Positions 22,832 through 32,683 of a DNA stretch of 64,000 bases are shown here, piece by piece; positions within the stretch are counted from its first letter, which is position 1; each line of letters starts with the position of its first letter. Under the pieces are notes generated by a model. The model was given only the letters and a program-made list of their open reading frames with translations. It made no database searches and was not told the origin of the DNA. The DNA lies in the NCBI RefSeq assembly GCF_011762125.1, contig NZ_JAASQN010000003.1, forward strand, positions 62,001 through 126,000, written 5' to 3'. The translations under genes were made by a program, and so were the position numbers. The DNA is from Sphingopyxis panaciterrae (GTDB lineage: Bacteria > Pseudomonadota > Alphaproteobacteria > Sphingomonadales > Sphingomonadaceae).

Positions 22832-23989
22832 ATGCAGTCCGCCTTTGATGTTGCTGTCGTCGGGGCGGGAATTGCCGGAGCTGGGGCCGCCGCCGATCTG
22901 TCGGATGGCCATAACGTTCTCCTGCTGGAGCAGGAGGAGCGGCCCGGCATGCATGCCACGGGTCGATCAGCCGCGCTGCATCTCGAAATCTACGGCAACG
23001 CGCTGATCCGTGCGCTCACCCAGGCCAGCCGCGACTTCTTCGAACAGGGCGCCGGCGCAAAGACCTTCGCAGGCCCGCGCGGTTGCCTGCATATTGCGAG
23101 TAACGAACAGCTCCCCGCACTGGAAGCGATCGCGGCGGAAGCGAATGTCGCTGACGTGGTCGAATGGATCGATGCGCGTCAGGCGTGCGATCTCGTCCCC
23201 GTCCTGCGCGAGGACTATATCGCCGCGGCCCTGTCAGAACGGTTTGCTTATGATCTCGACGTTGATGCGATCCACCATCACTTCCTGAAGCGTCTGCGTC
23301 AGCAGGGTGGGGTAATCCATAGTTCCGCGCGGGCGATGGATTGCACCTATGACGGCGCACAATGGACGATCGTCACGCCGCATGCGACATTCACCGCGAA
23401 GATACTGGTCAACGCCGCGGGGGCATGGGGCGATGTCGTCGCGCGGAGCGCTGGCGTCGCGCCGATCGGATTGACCCCCTGCCGCCGTAGCGCGCTGATT
23501 GTCGACGCCCCGGACGGAACCTCGCCGGCGCAATGGCCGGCGGTGATCGACATCGGCGGCGAATTCTATTTCAAGCCCGAGGCAGGCAAGATTCTGATGT
23601 CGCCGGCCGACGAGACTCCCAGCGAGCCGTGCGACACCTTTCCGGAAGAACTCGATCTCGCCATCGCCGTCGATCGCGTCCAGAAAGCTGCGGATATTCC
23701 GGTGCGGCGCATAGAGCATAGCTGGGCGGGCCTGCGCACATTCGCTGCGGACCGATCGCCCGTGGTCGGATTCGATCCGGATCATCCGGCGTTCTTCTGG
23801 CTGGTCGGACAGGGGGGATATGGGGTGCAGACCTCACCGGCGCTGTCCCGGCTCGCGGGCGCTCTGGTCCGCGGCGAGGAAATCCCCGCCGCCCTGGCCG
23901 CTCGCGGCATCCGCGCCGAACAGCTTTCACCGGCACGCTTTCACACCGCATCGCAACGCCAGCCGCGGGGATGCGTCGCTACCGAATGA
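22832..23989 (+). CDS. FAD-dependent D-amino acid dehydrogenase, DauA-like
   Basis: A DAO-superfamily flavoprotein of 385 residues. The FAD dinucleotide fold VVGAGIAGAGAA is at residues 9-20. It is followed by LLEQEERPGMHATGRSAA, LVPVLREDYI, VNAAGAWGD, CRRSALIVDAP, the HSWAGLRTFAADRSPVVGF block and FFWLVGQGGYGVQTSPA. This order of motifs matches D-arginine dehydrogenase (DauA) of Pseudomonas aeruginosa as I recall it, better than glycine or sarcosine oxidases. The reaction would be oxidative deamination of D-amino acids to 2-oxo acids. ATG 22832 starts MQSAFDVAVVGAG; upstream codons contain no fold. It is the first gene of the island operon, which ties the operon to D-amino acids. Confidence 0.82.
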   Translation: MQSAFDVAVVGAGIAGAGAAADLSDGHNVLLLEQEERPGMHATGRSAALHLEIYGNALIRALTQASRDFFEQGAGAKTFAGPRGCLHIASNEQLPALEAIAAEANVADVVEWIDARQACDLVPVLREDYIAAALSERFAYDLDVDAIHHHFLKRLRQQGGVIHSSARAMDCTYDGAQWTIVTPHATFTAKILVNAAGAWGDVVARSAGVAPIGLTPCRRSALIVDAPDGTSPAQWPAVIDIGGEFYFKPEAGKILMSPADETPSEPCDTFPEELDLAIAVDRVQKAADIPVRRIEHSWAGLRTFAADRSPVVGFDPDHPAFFWLVGQGGYGVQTSPALSRLAGALVRGEEIPAALAARGIRAEQLSPARFHTASQRQPRGCVATE

Positions 23990-24020
23990 CGCGACTGATA
24001 AGGCCAAAAGGGGACACGCA

Positions 24021-26228
24021 ATGAAGAAACTCTTGTTCAAGAATATGACCGCACGTCTTGCCATCGGTGTCGCGACATGCGCGCTGTCGGCGCCGCTGCA
24101 GGCACAGACGTTGCCCGACGACACGCCGGAGCCGGTCATGTCATCGGAAATCGTCGTCACCGCGCAAAAACGCTCGGAACGCCTGATCGATACGCCGCAG
24201 TCGGTCACATCGCTCACCGCAGCCGACCTCGAAAAGCTCAACGCGACGCAGTTCGTCGACTTCGCCAACACCGTTCCCGGTCTTCAATTCACCACGCTGG
24301 GCGCAGGATACACGCAGATCAGCCTGCGCGGGGTGACATCGGGTTCCGACACCAGCCCGACGGTCGGCATCTATGTCGACGAAGTCCCCTATGGATCCAG
24401 TTCGGCGTTCAATCAAAGCGTCGCGCGGGCGCTCGATGCCGCTTTGTTCGACATGGAGCGCGTCGAGGTGCTGCGCGGCCCGCAAGGGACGTTGTACGGG
24501 GCCAGTTCGATGGGCGGCGTGCTCAAATATGTGACTGCAAAGCCGACACTTAACGACGTGGAAGGCCATGTTCAGGCCGGTGTGTCGGACACACGCCATG
24601 GCGGCACCAGCTATCACGGCGCGGCCGCCATCAACCTGCCTGTCGTCACCGACAAGGTCGCGGTGCGGGCCAGCGGCTTTTTTTCGCGCGACGGCGGGTT
24701 CAACGATAATCCCGCGCGCGGACAAAAGGACGTCGATCGCAGTGAAACCTATGGAGGCCGCGCAGACGTGCTGATCGAGCCGACCGAAGACCTGTCCGTG
24801 CGCATCACCGGTTTCGCCCAGAACATCCGGCGCGAGGGTGCGCGCTACGCTGCCTATACGCTCGCCGGCAAGCCGGTCCATGGCGCGTTCGATCAGGATC
24901 ATCCGCTGGAGGAGCCGTTCAATTCCGATTTCCGCCTGATCAGCGGCACGATCAACTATGATTTCGGTTTCGCGGACCTGACCTCGATATCCAGCTATCA
25001 ATATTCGCGTACCGACCTGTTCACCGATGTTTCGGGGCTCTATGTACCGTTGCTGCCGCAGTTCGGCGTCGATGCTGGTGGCGCCGGAACGCGGTCGTTC
25101 AACAAGACCAGGAAGTTTGCGCAGGAAGTCCGGCTCGCGTCGAAGCAGGATCAGCCGCTACAATGGCTGCTCGGTGGATTTTACACGCACGAGCGGAGCC
25201 GGCTGTTCCAGGCGGTCGACACGTTCGACCAAGACCTTGTCCAGGTCCCGTTCAACCTCGGCAAGGTCGAGATTCCCAGCACTTATGAGGAATATGCCGT
25301 CTTCGGTAATTTGACCTATCATCTGACGGACAAGTTCAACATCACCGGCGGAATACGCTATGCCCACAACAATCAGCGGTTCGAGCAGATCGGATCCGGT
25401 CTGCTGATCGGCTCGGCGCCGGAGGCGAAGTCGAGCGAGAGCGTGGTGACCTATCTTGCCAATGCCCAGTATAAATTCAGCAACAATGCTACCGCCTATG
25501 CACGCTTTGCTACCGGCTATCGCCCCGGTGGTCCGAACTTCGTGATCCGCGACGCAGGGACCGGCGACCTGCTCGCCCCGACAAGCTTCAAATCGGACTC
25601 GCTGGAGAGCTATGAAGTCGGATTCAAGGCGCAGACGCGCGATCGCAGCTTCGCGATCGACCTGTCTGCATTCTATGTGGCGTGGGACGATATTCAGATC
25701 ATCACGGCGGTGCAGGGCCTGTCCGCGAACCTCAATGCCGGCACCGCAAAAATACGGGGCGCCGAACTCAACCTCACGGCCCGCCCCAGCGTCGACCTGA
25801 CTTTCACCGGCGCGTTCGCGTTTAACGATAGTGAGATCGGCGAGGACAATCCCGCGATCGGCGCGGTAAAGGGCGAGCGACTGCCCAATGTTCCGCGGTT
25901 CACCGCCGCGCTGAATGCAGATTATGTCGCCACGGCGAGCGCATCGAAGCCGTTCGTCGGCGCCACGCTGCGCTTCGTTTCGGACCGCACCGCCAGTTTC
26001 GACAATAGCGTCGGATTCCCGCAATATCAGCTGCCCGACTATACGTCGGTCGATTTGCGCGCCGGCTTGTCGATCGGCCCGGTTACCGGGCAGGTTTTTG
26101 CCCGCAATATCTTTGACAAGCGCGGTCAGCTTGCCGCCAACACGTCACAGGCGGCAGCCGGCGCGGCGGTCCTGACGACGCTGCTGCAGCCGCGCACTTT
26201 TGGGCTGAGCGCGTCGATGAAATTCTGA
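24021..26228 (+). CDS. TonB-dependent receptor (no STN domain)
   Basis: An outer-membrane transporter of 735 residues. The signal peptide is about residues 1-29 (cleavage after LQAQ). The TonB box is EIVVTAQKRSER, the plug contains SPTVGIYVDEVPYG and VEVLRGPQGTLYGASSMGG, and the barrel ends LSASMKF with the C-terminal Phe expected for insertion. It lies 31 bp after the DauA-like gene and 46 bp before the MFS gene. It is the likely uptake port of this operon, probably for a peptide or peptide-like compound too large for porins. Its close family (IDTPQSVT... receptors) is broadly expanded in sphingomonads. Confidence 0.92.
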   Translation: MKKLLFKNMTARLAIGVATCALSAPLQAQTLPDDTPEPVMSSEIVVTAQKRSERLIDTPQSVTSLTAADLEKLNATQFVDFANTVPGLQFTTLGAGYTQISLRGVTSGSDTSPTVGIYVDEVPYGSSSAFNQSVARALDAALFDMERVEVLRGPQGTLYGASSMGGVLKYVTAKPTLNDVEGHVQAGVSDTRHGGTSYHGAAAINLPVVTDKVAVRASGFFSRDGGFNDNPARGQKDVDRSETYGGRADVLIEPTEDLSVRITGFAQNIRREGARYAAYTLAGKPVHGAFDQDHPLEEPFNSDFRLISGTINYDFGFADLTSISSYQYSRTDLFTDVSGLYVPLLPQFGVDAGGAGTRSFNKTRKFAQEVRLASKQDQPLQWLLGGFYTHERSRLFQAVDTFDQDLVQVPFNLGKVEIPSTYEEYAVFGNLTYHLTDKFNITGGIRYAHNNQRFEQIGSGLLIGSAPEAKSSESVVTYLANAQYKFSNNATAYARFATGYRPGGPNFVIRDAGTGDLLAPTSFKSDSLESYEVGFKAQTRDRSFAIDLSAFYVAWDDIQIITAVQGLSANLNAGTAKIRGAELNLTARPSVDLTFTGAFAFNDSEIGEDNPAIGAVKGERLPNVPRFTAALNADYVATASASKPFVGATLRFVSDRTASFDNSVGFPQYQLPDYTSVDLRAGLSIGPVTGQVFARNIFDKRGQLAANTSQAAAGAAVLTTLLQPRTFGLSASMKF

Positions 26229-26274
26229 TCGGTAAAAAGAGAAATCGGTACAAAGAGAAAAGGAAAAGTTCACG

Positions 26275-27603
26275 ATGCGCGAAGGGCCGGATGCTTTGCA
26301 AGGAACGGGTTCGCCAGCGCGTTATCCCGGCATTGCCCGCGCTCGCTTCGCGCAGGCGGTTCTGGCGTCCATTGCCGTGTTCACGACAATGGACGCCGGG
26401 GTCGTCGTACTCCTCATCGAACCGATCAAGCACGAGATTGGGCTCAGCGACATTCAGGTCGGACTGATCAACACGACGGTCTATTATATCGCCTATGGGT
26501 TGCTGTGCATGCCGATGGGGATGCTGGCCGACCGCTGGAACCGCACCCGCCTGCTGACCTGCGCTGCCGCGCTGTGGTGTCTCGGGCTGACGCTGATGGG
26601 CACCGCGCAAGGGCTGGTGGCACTGATCTTGGCAAAGGTCGTGCTCGGCGCGGCGAGCGCGATCACCTATCCCGCCGCGCTTTCGCTATACTCCGATTAT
26701 TTCCCGCCGAGCCGACGAGCGCGGGCGACATCGACCTATATTCTCGGCCAGGTGGCGGGGCAGGCGCTCGCCATCCTCGTCGGCGGAAGCGGGTTCGCCT
26801 TCATCGCTGCTGCCACCGCGTCGAATCCCGTTTTTGGCCTGTCGCCGTGGCGCATTGTGTTCATTCTGTTCGCTGCGCTGGGGCTGTTGCTGATCCCCGC
26901 CCTGATCGCGCTGAAGGAACCGGCGCGCCAGGAAGTGGCGCAGCGCGGCGGCGGCACGTTTCGCGAACTATGGACCTATCGCCAAGTACTCACGCCACTG
27001 TTCGCGGGGATGATGTTCTTCACCTTCGCGTCGATTGGCGTGGTGAGTTGGATCGCGCCTGCGCTGATGCGCGTGTACGGCCAGCAGCCCGGCGACTTCG
27101 CGACCTGGCTGAGCCTGGTCCAGCTTACCGCGGGCATTGCTGGGGTGATTGCCGCCGGCAGACTGAGCGAGGTCGCACATCGCCGTGGCGGCCGCGGCAG
27201 CGTGATGCTGCCCGCGGCGCTCGCGGCAGCGCTGTGCGCGCCCGCTAGCTGGATGGCGACCGCGCCGAACCTGAGCTGGTTTGCGGCCGGGCTTTTCGTC
27301 TTCATGACTTGCAGCGCAGTCGCGATGGCGATCCCGGTGATCGCGATCAATTTCCGCATCCCCAACGAATTGCGCGGGCTGACCATGGGGCTGAATGTCG
27401 TGCTGATCTCGCTCGCCGGGGCTTGTGCTGCGCCGCTCGTCGCCGCAATCGGTCACGCGCTCGGCGGCGACGAGATGATCGGGCGCGCGATGGCGCTGAC
27501 TAGCGCGCCTTTTGCCTTGCTCAGCGCGCTCTGTTTCTGGTCGGCCGGGCGATTGACGGAGCCGGCGTCCCCGCCAGTTGCGAGTGAAAGCCACACCGCA
27601 TGA
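26275..27603 (+). CDS. MFS permease (MlrD-like position)
   Basis: An inner-membrane transporter of 442 residues with about 12 hydrophobic segments. It has the MFS loop GMLADRWNRTR between helices 2 and 3 and a SYS-DYFPPSRRARATS stretch. Its stop overlaps the S9 peptidase start by 4 nt (ATGA). By context it would carry the substrate or its fragments across the inner membrane. Its size and place beside S12 and M81 hydrolases recall mlrD of microcystin degraders, but the family alone (spinster-like/general MFS) does not prove this. A weak ribosome site (GAAAAGGAAAAG) precedes ATG 26275. Confidence 0.85.
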   Translation: MREGPDALQGTGSPARYPGIARARFAQAVLASIAVFTTMDAGVVVLLIEPIKHEIGLSDIQVGLINTTVYYIAYGLLCMPMGMLADRWNRTRLLTCAAALWCLGLTLMGTAQGLVALILAKVVLGAASAITYPAALSLYSDYFPPSRRARATSTYILGQVAGQALAILVGGSGFAFIAAATASNPVFGLSPWRIVFILFAALGLLLIPALIALKEPARQEVAQRGGGTFRELWTYRQVLTPLFAGMMFFTFASIGVVSWIAPALMRVYGQQPGDFATWLSLVQLTAGIAGVIAAGRLSEVAHRRGGRGSVMLPAALAAALCAPASWMATAPNLSWFAAGLFVFMTCSAVAMAIPVIAINFRIPNELRGLTMGLNVVLISLAGACAAPLVAAIGHALGGDEMIGRAMALTSAPFALLSALCFWSAGRLTEPASPPVASESHTA

Positions 27604-29948
27604 GCCGGCGTCGCGAACCGCTCCCCGCCTATGATCGCGCGCGCGCCGTGCTTCCGCAGGTCCTGGCTCCGCAACTGACCGGCAACGTGACAGAGGCCTA
27701 TTGGATCGACGATCATCGCCTGTTCTACACGGTGTCGCAGCGCGTTGACGGCGGGGCGATCCTGCTCCGGCCGATGATCGCCAATGCGCAGTCCGGGTCT
27801 TCGGCCAGCGCGATCGCGTTCGACGATCTTCTGGAATTGCTGTCGAACCAGCCGGGCAAGATGCTGGCGCTCAGCGATCTTGCCGGCGCGACCTATGATA
27901 TGCCGGGCGGCGACCGGCTGGTGGCAACCATATCGGGTGTCGCCTATCATATCGCACTCGACCGCCACGCGCTGATCGCGATTGAGTCTCTCGATCCGCT
28001 GCCCGCCCTTTATTCGCCGGACGGGCGGAACGCGGCCTTTCTTAAGGATCATACGGTCTGGCTGCGCGACCGCGCCACCGGCATCGAGACATGTTTGTTT
28101 CCAGACGGCGAACCGCTCTATCAGTTCGGTCATCCTATCGAAGCCGGTGCCGCACCGCTCGCCGCGCGTCGCCACCCGGTGCCGCAGGGGCTGTGGTCTG
28201 CGGATTCGGCATGGTTCGTCACCCATCGGATCGATGAGCGCCACCTGCCGGACGGCGAGCTGGTCGAACATGCGCCCGCAAATGGCGGCCGGCCGATCGT
28301 GCATCGCTATAAAGTATCGCTGGCGGGCGATCCTCTGCCGCGGGTCGAGTTCATCGCAGTGCATGTCGCTACCGGACGCATCGTCTCGGCGGCCGATGAA
28401 CCGACGATCCCGCAGGCCTTTTCGCCTTTCCAGTTCCGCGACTGCTGGTTCGCGGGCGGCTGTTTCTATTATCTTACCCATGATCGCTTCTGCGCGACGA
28501 TCGGACTGATCGAGCTCGATCTTCAAACCGGAACGCTGCGCCGGGTGATCGAGGAAAAGGCCGGGAGCGGCTGGCTTGACACGAGCGCCTCCCTTGGCAG
28601 CCAGCCATTGATCCGCGTGCTTCCCGCCTCGTCCGAACTGATCTGGTACTCGGAAGCCGACGGGTACGGCCATCTTTACCTCCACGACCTTCGTTCGGGC
28701 GCATGCAAGAACCGCATCACCCAAGGCGCGTGGATGGTTCGCGAGATCGTGCAGGTCGATGAGCAGGCGCGCCGCATCCTTTATCTCGCCAACGGCACGG
28801 AAGGCGCGCGGGATCCGTCGTTGCGGCGCCTGTACGCGATCGACTTCGACGGGACCCAAAACACGATGGTGCTGGCGTGCGACAACGATATCGGCATCCG
28901 GCCGGACGTTGTCGCCGGTGTCGAGCAGACGCGGCCCCATCGGCCATCATACGCATCGTCGGGTCTATCGCCCGACGGGAGCCATGTCGCCACGAGCCTG
29001 GGTGCCGCGAACGTGCCAACGCGCACCGTCATCACCGATATAGAGACGCAGCGCGACCTGCCGCTGGCCGAAAGCAACATCAATGACTTTTGGCATGGGC
29101 CGAAGCCGCTGACGTTCGAGGTGCTGGCGTCCGATGGCGTCACGAAGCTGTATGGCGCGTTGTATCTGCCGTCCGATTTCGATGCGAGCCGATCCTATCC
29201 GCTGGTCGATTATATCTATCCCGGCCCGCAGACCAACTGGTTCCAACGGCGCTTTCCGACGGCCGACGCGTTGCTGCTGCAATCTCTGGCAGAACTGGGC
29301 ATGGTTGGCGTCATCGTCGAAAGCCGCGGCCTGCCGCTGCGCGGTCGCGCCTTTCATCAGGCCGGGCGCGGCAGCCTTCATGAACCGCAACTGGGTGATC
29401 ATGCCGCCGTGATGTTGCAGCTATGCGAAAGATATCAGTTTATCGACCGCAACCGCATCGGCATCTTCGGCCAGTCAGGCGGCGGTCATTCCGCAGCGCG
29501 CGCGCTGTTCGACTATCCGGAGGTCTTCAAGACCGGCGTGTCGATCTGCGGCAATCACGACTGCCGCAACTATATCTCTTTCTGGATCGACAAATATGGC
29601 GGGCGACCCGGCACGCCGGCGCGCGATGCGCAGTCGAACCTCGACGCCGCGGCGCGGCTGCAGGGAGCATTGCTGCTTATCCACGGGGACATGGACGACA
29701 ATGTCCATGTCGGACAGACGCTCGCGCTCAGCGCCCGGCTCAGCGAGGCAGGAAAGCGGTTCCGGCAACTGATCATTCCCGGAGCCGGACACGGCGTAAT
29801 TTTCGAAAGCGCGGCCGCCATCACGGCGATTTGGGATTTCTTCGCGGAGCATCTGCTGGATGCAGAACCGCCGAAGGACTTCGCGCTGGCCTTCGACCTT
29901 ACGGAGGCGGGCGCCGGCCTCCACCGCATGATTTCCGGAAATTATTAA
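27600..29948 (+). CDS. S9-family prolyl oligopeptidase (DPP IV-like)
   Basis: A serine peptidase of 782 residues. The N-terminal beta-propeller (DPPIV_N-like) covers about residues 1-530. An alpha/beta-hydrolase domain follows, with catalytic Ser626 in GQSGGG, Asp699 in GDMDDNVHVG and His731 in GAGHGV. No signal peptide is visible, so it is probably cytoplasmic, in line with transport of peptides before cleavage. The family removes N-terminal dipeptides, usually after Pro or Ala, or cuts short oligopeptides. It is translationally coupled to the MFS gene by an ATGA overlap and followed 10 bp later by the first S12 hydrolase. Confidence 0.9.
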   Translation: MSRRREPLPAYDRARAVLPQVLAPQLTGNVTEAYWIDDHRLFYTVSQRVDGGAILLRPMIANAQSGSSASAIAFDDLLELLSNQPGKMLALSDLAGATYDMPGGDRLVATISGVAYHIALDRHALIAIESLDPLPALYSPDGRNAAFLKDHTVWLRDRATGIETCLFPDGEPLYQFGHPIEAGAAPLAARRHPVPQGLWSADSAWFVTHRIDERHLPDGELVEHAPANGGRPIVHRYKVSLAGDPLPRVEFIAVHVATGRIVSAADEPTIPQAFSPFQFRDCWFAGGCFYYLTHDRFCATIGLIELDLQTGTLRRVIEEKAGSGWLDTSASLGSQPLIRVLPASSELIWYSEADGYGHLYLHDLRSGACKNRITQGAWMVREIVQVDEQARRILYLANGTEGARDPSLRRLYAIDFDGTQNTMVLACDNDIGIRPDVVAGVEQTRPHRPSYASSGLSPDGSHVATSLGAANVPTRTVITDIETQRDLPLAESNINDFWHGPKPLTFEVLASDGVTKLYGALYLPSDFDASRSYPLVDYIYPGPQTNWFQRRFPTADALLLQSLAELGMVGVIVESRGLPLRGRAFHQAGRGSLHEPQLGDHAAVMLQLCERYQFIDRNRIGIFGQSGGGHSAARALFDYPEVFKTGVSICGNHDCRNYISFWIDKYGGRPGTPARDAQSNLDAAARLQGALLLIHGDMDDNVHVGQTLALSARLSEAGKRFRQLIIPGAGHGVIFESAAAITAIWDFFAEHLLDAEPPKDFALAFDLTEAGAGLHRMISGNY

Positions 29949-29958
29949 AGGATTTCTC

Positions 29959-31095
29959 GTGACGCAGACGTCTGCCTACGTTCCCCGCACCGCATCTGGC
30001 GTCGACGCCGTCGAACGCTTCGATCGTATCGTGCAGGACCTCGTCGATCGCCTCGGCAACCTTGGCGCACTGGTTGTGATCGACGTCGATGGCGTCGGCC
30101 GGGTGAATTTCACTGCTGGCCATGCAGATCGGGAGCGGTCGCGCGCGGTGACGCCGAACGACATTTTTCAGATCGGCAGCCAGAGCAAGACGATTACCGC
30201 GATGCTGCTGGTGTTGCTTGCGCGCGACGGCAGAATCGATCTCGACTCACCGGTGCGTGACTATCTCGATCTGCCGATCGACCGACGGATCACATCGCGA
30301 CACTTGTTGATGAACACATCAGGGCTCGGCGAGTTCAGCCGTGCGCTGGGCGACCATTTCGACATGCGGATTCCGTTCGCGCCACGCGACCTGGTTGCGC
30401 TTGCCCTGCCGCAGGGGCAATTGTTCGAACCGGGCAATCGCTTCGACTATTGCAACACCGGCTGGGTGATCGCGGCGATGATCGCCGAGGCGGTGACGCA
30501 GCGGCGTTACGGCGATCTTGTCGCGGAACGGATCGTCGCACCGCTTGCTCTGCGCAACACGGCATTCGGCGCCTTCCCGCCGGGTGACCCAATGCGCGGA
30601 TATTGGATGCTTTCGGGCCAGCCCGAACCGGTGGACATCACCGGCGCATTATCCTGGGCCTATGGCTGCGGCGACGGCATCGCGAGCGCAAACGACATCC
30701 TGACGATCTATCAAAGCCTGCTGCGACCGGACAGTCCGCTCGGCATCACGCTGGGCGATCTCGCCGCGGCGACGGCCAGCCCTTCGCAAAATCCGGCATT
30801 CGCACTGAGTCTTGGCCTCGATTATGCGCTGGGCCTCGAACGCCGGGCATGGGCGGGCCGCGAAGTCTGGGGTCACCCCGGATCGACCGAAGCGACGCGC
30901 AGTTCGACCTGGATCGATGCCGGCGCAGGGGTCGCGGTGACCACCGCCGTTACCATCGTTCACGGTGCGAGCCCAATCGGCGACGATATCCGCTATCCGC
31001 GCGAACAATTGTTCGCAATGGCGCTGCAGACCGGATATGCGCTGGCGACCGAACGCCCCGTCCACGCCGCGCGGGTGATGGACATGGCGGAATGA
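29959..31095 (+). CDS. S12 (beta-lactamase-fold) serine hydrolase 1
   Basis: A 378-residue penicillin-binding-protein/beta-lactamase-fold hydrolase. Ser74-x-x-Lys77 (SQSK) is the nucleophile pair, Tyr164-Cys-Asn166 (YCN) the second motif, and HPGSTEATRS the third (H.G replacing KTG). There is no signal peptide. The start is GTG 29959. The stop overlaps the next S12 gene by 4 nt (ATGA). Members of this family include D-aminopeptidases, esterases and MlrB, which opens linear microcystin. Linked with a D-amino-acid dehydrogenase and an M81 peptidase, an amide or peptide substrate is the best guess. Confidence 0.85.
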   Translation: MTQTSAYVPRTASGVDAVERFDRIVQDLVDRLGNLGALVVIDVDGVGRVNFTAGHADRERSRAVTPNDIFQIGSQSKTITAMLLVLLARDGRIDLDSPVRDYLDLPIDRRITSRHLLMNTSGLGEFSRALGDHFDMRIPFAPRDLVALALPQGQLFEPGNRFDYCNTGWVIAAMIAEAVTQRRYGDLVAERIVAPLALRNTAFGAFPPGDPMRGYWMLSGQPEPVDITGALSWAYGCGDGIASANDILTIYQSLLRPDSPLGITLGDLAAATASPSQNPAFALSLGLDYALGLERRAWAGREVWGHPGSTEATRSSTWIDAGAGVAVTTAVTIVHGASPIGDDIRYPREQLFAMALQTGYALATERPVHAARVMDMAE

Positions 31096-32678
31096 CCATG
31101 TCCATCAATTCCATGCGCGTCAGGGCCGACGCTGAGGCGCTGGACGTGATCTTTACCACAGCGAACCAGTGCCACCTGCCCGGCATTGCCGTCGGCGTCG
31201 CGATCGATGACGTGCCGGTCTATCGCCGGGGCTTCGGCCGCGCGAGCATGGAACTTCCGGTCGCGCTAACCCCGACGACGCGCATGCGTATCGCATCGGT
31301 GACCAAGCATTTCACGGCTCTCGCCTTCATGCTCCTGCAGGAGCAGGGCCTGTGCTCGCTCGATGATGCGATCGGAAGACATGTGCCCGATCTGCACGAT
31401 GCGACGCGGCATGTGACGGTTCGGCAACTGATGGGCCACACGAGCGGCATCCGCGATCTCTATGCCATCACCATGCTGTTGCACGGAACCGGCCGGCACG
31501 TCTCCGACCGGGAGATGATCGAATATTACCGAACGATCGATGACCGGGATTTCGAGCCGGGAACGAACTGGAGCTACAACAACGGCGGCTATGTGCTGTT
31601 GACGGCAGCGATCGAGCAGATTGCGGGGGAGCCCTTTGAAGAGGTGCTGCGCAAGCGCATCTTCGACCCGGTGGGCATGCACGATAGTCTCCTGCGGCGA
31701 TGGGACGATGATTTCGTTCCGAACAGCGCAACCTTGCACATGCGGAACCGACAGGGCGAACATACACGCGACTATATGGGGATGGAACTGACCGGCGCCG
31801 GCGGTATCGCATCGACCGTCGACGATATGCTGCGCTGGATGAAGCATATGCGTTCCCCTGTCGTCGGGTCGGCGCAAACGTGGCAGACGATGCGCGAACC
31901 ACATCGCCTCGGCAGCGGGTTCATCACCGGCTATGGTTTGGGATTGGCGATCGGCCGCTATCGGGGTGTCGAAACGGTCTCTCACAATGGCGGCGTGCTG
32001 GGCGGCAGCGCGCAGATGATATCCGTTCCCGCCCTCGCGCTCGATGTCATCGTCATGACCAACGGCGTCGACGCAAGCTGCGCGCAACTCGCAAATCGCG
32101 TCGTCGATGTGTGCGTCGAGGGTCTGGAGACCGAGCCCGAACCGGGCGTATGGGACGCGAAGTCGACGGTCTATCAGTCGCCCGGCAGCGGCCGCGTCAT
32201 TCAATTGTCGCCGCAGGGTGGCGCGCAGGCGCTGTCCATCGACGGTGGACCGTTCATTCCCGTCACGCCGGATCAGGCTGGCGCGTTGCGCTTTCCCGTC
32301 ACGATGGACTTCATCAGGCAATGGCTTTGCCTCGACGAAACCGGAGCGACATTCTTCGATTTCGGCAACGCGGACCGGATGGACGCGTTCGAGCCCAGCA
32401 CAGCCTCGCTCGGTTCGCATGCCGGGCGCTATGTCTGCATGGCGCTCGGCGCCAGCATCGAGGTCAGGGACACATCCGACGGGCCCATGCTTTCGACCTG
32501 CGGCCGTCATGGGCGAGCAGACTATCTCTTGTCCCCGCTTCGATCGGATATCTGGCGAGCGGACACCTGCGGCCCCTTCTCGTTGCTCGGCGCGATGCTG
32601 ACCTTTGCCGAAGATGGCCAGAGCCTCGCCTTCACCGCCGGGCGCCTGAACCGGCTGACATTCAGGCGCGAGCATTGA
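31092..32678 (+). CDS. S12 serine hydrolase 2, D-aminopeptidase-like
   Basis: A 528-residue S12 hydrolase. The catalytic domain has Ser69-V-T-Lys72, Tyr162-Asn-Asn164 and His298 in SHNGG. It is followed by about 200 residues of beta-rich C-terminal domains (AGRYVCMALGASIEV, then FSLLGAMLTF). The length and motif spacing are close to the Ochrobactrum anthropi D-aminopeptidase DAP (about 520 residues, Ser62/Lys65/Tyr153/His287 as I recall). That enzyme removes N-terminal D-residues. With the DauA-like dehydrogenase it would release D-amino acids and then deaminate them. The start ATG 31092 is coupled to the previous gene; ATG 31098 is an alternative. No signal peptide is seen. Confidence 0.83.
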   Translation: MTMSINSMRVRADAEALDVIFTTANQCHLPGIAVGVAIDDVPVYRRGFGRASMELPVALTPTTRMRIASVTKHFTALAFMLLQEQGLCSLDDAIGRHVPDLHDATRHVTVRQLMGHTSGIRDLYAITMLLHGTGRHVSDREMIEYYRTIDDRDFEPGTNWSYNNGGYVLLTAAIEQIAGEPFEEVLRKRIFDPVGMHDSLLRRWDDDFVPNSATLHMRNRQGEHTRDYMGMELTGAGGIASTVDDMLRWMKHMRSPVVGSAQTWQTMREPHRLGSGFITGYGLGLAIGRYRGVETVSHNGGVLGGSAQMISVPALALDVIVMTNGVDASCAQLANRVVDVCVEGLETEPEPGVWDAKSTVYQSPGSGRVIQLSPQGGAQALSIDGGPFIPVTPDQAGALRFPVTMDFIRQWLCLDETGATFFDFGNADRMDAFEPSTASLGSHAGRYVCMALGASIEVRDTSDGPMLSTCGRHGRADYLLSPLRSDIWRADTCGPFSLLGAMLTFAEDGQSLAFTAGRLNRLTFRREH

Positions 32679-32683
32679 ACGGA

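Noticed and set aside
29959-32678. Beta-lactamase antibiotic resistance from the S12 genes
   Set aside because: The third motif is H-x-G rather than K-T/S-G, there is no signal peptide, and the context is peptide catabolism.
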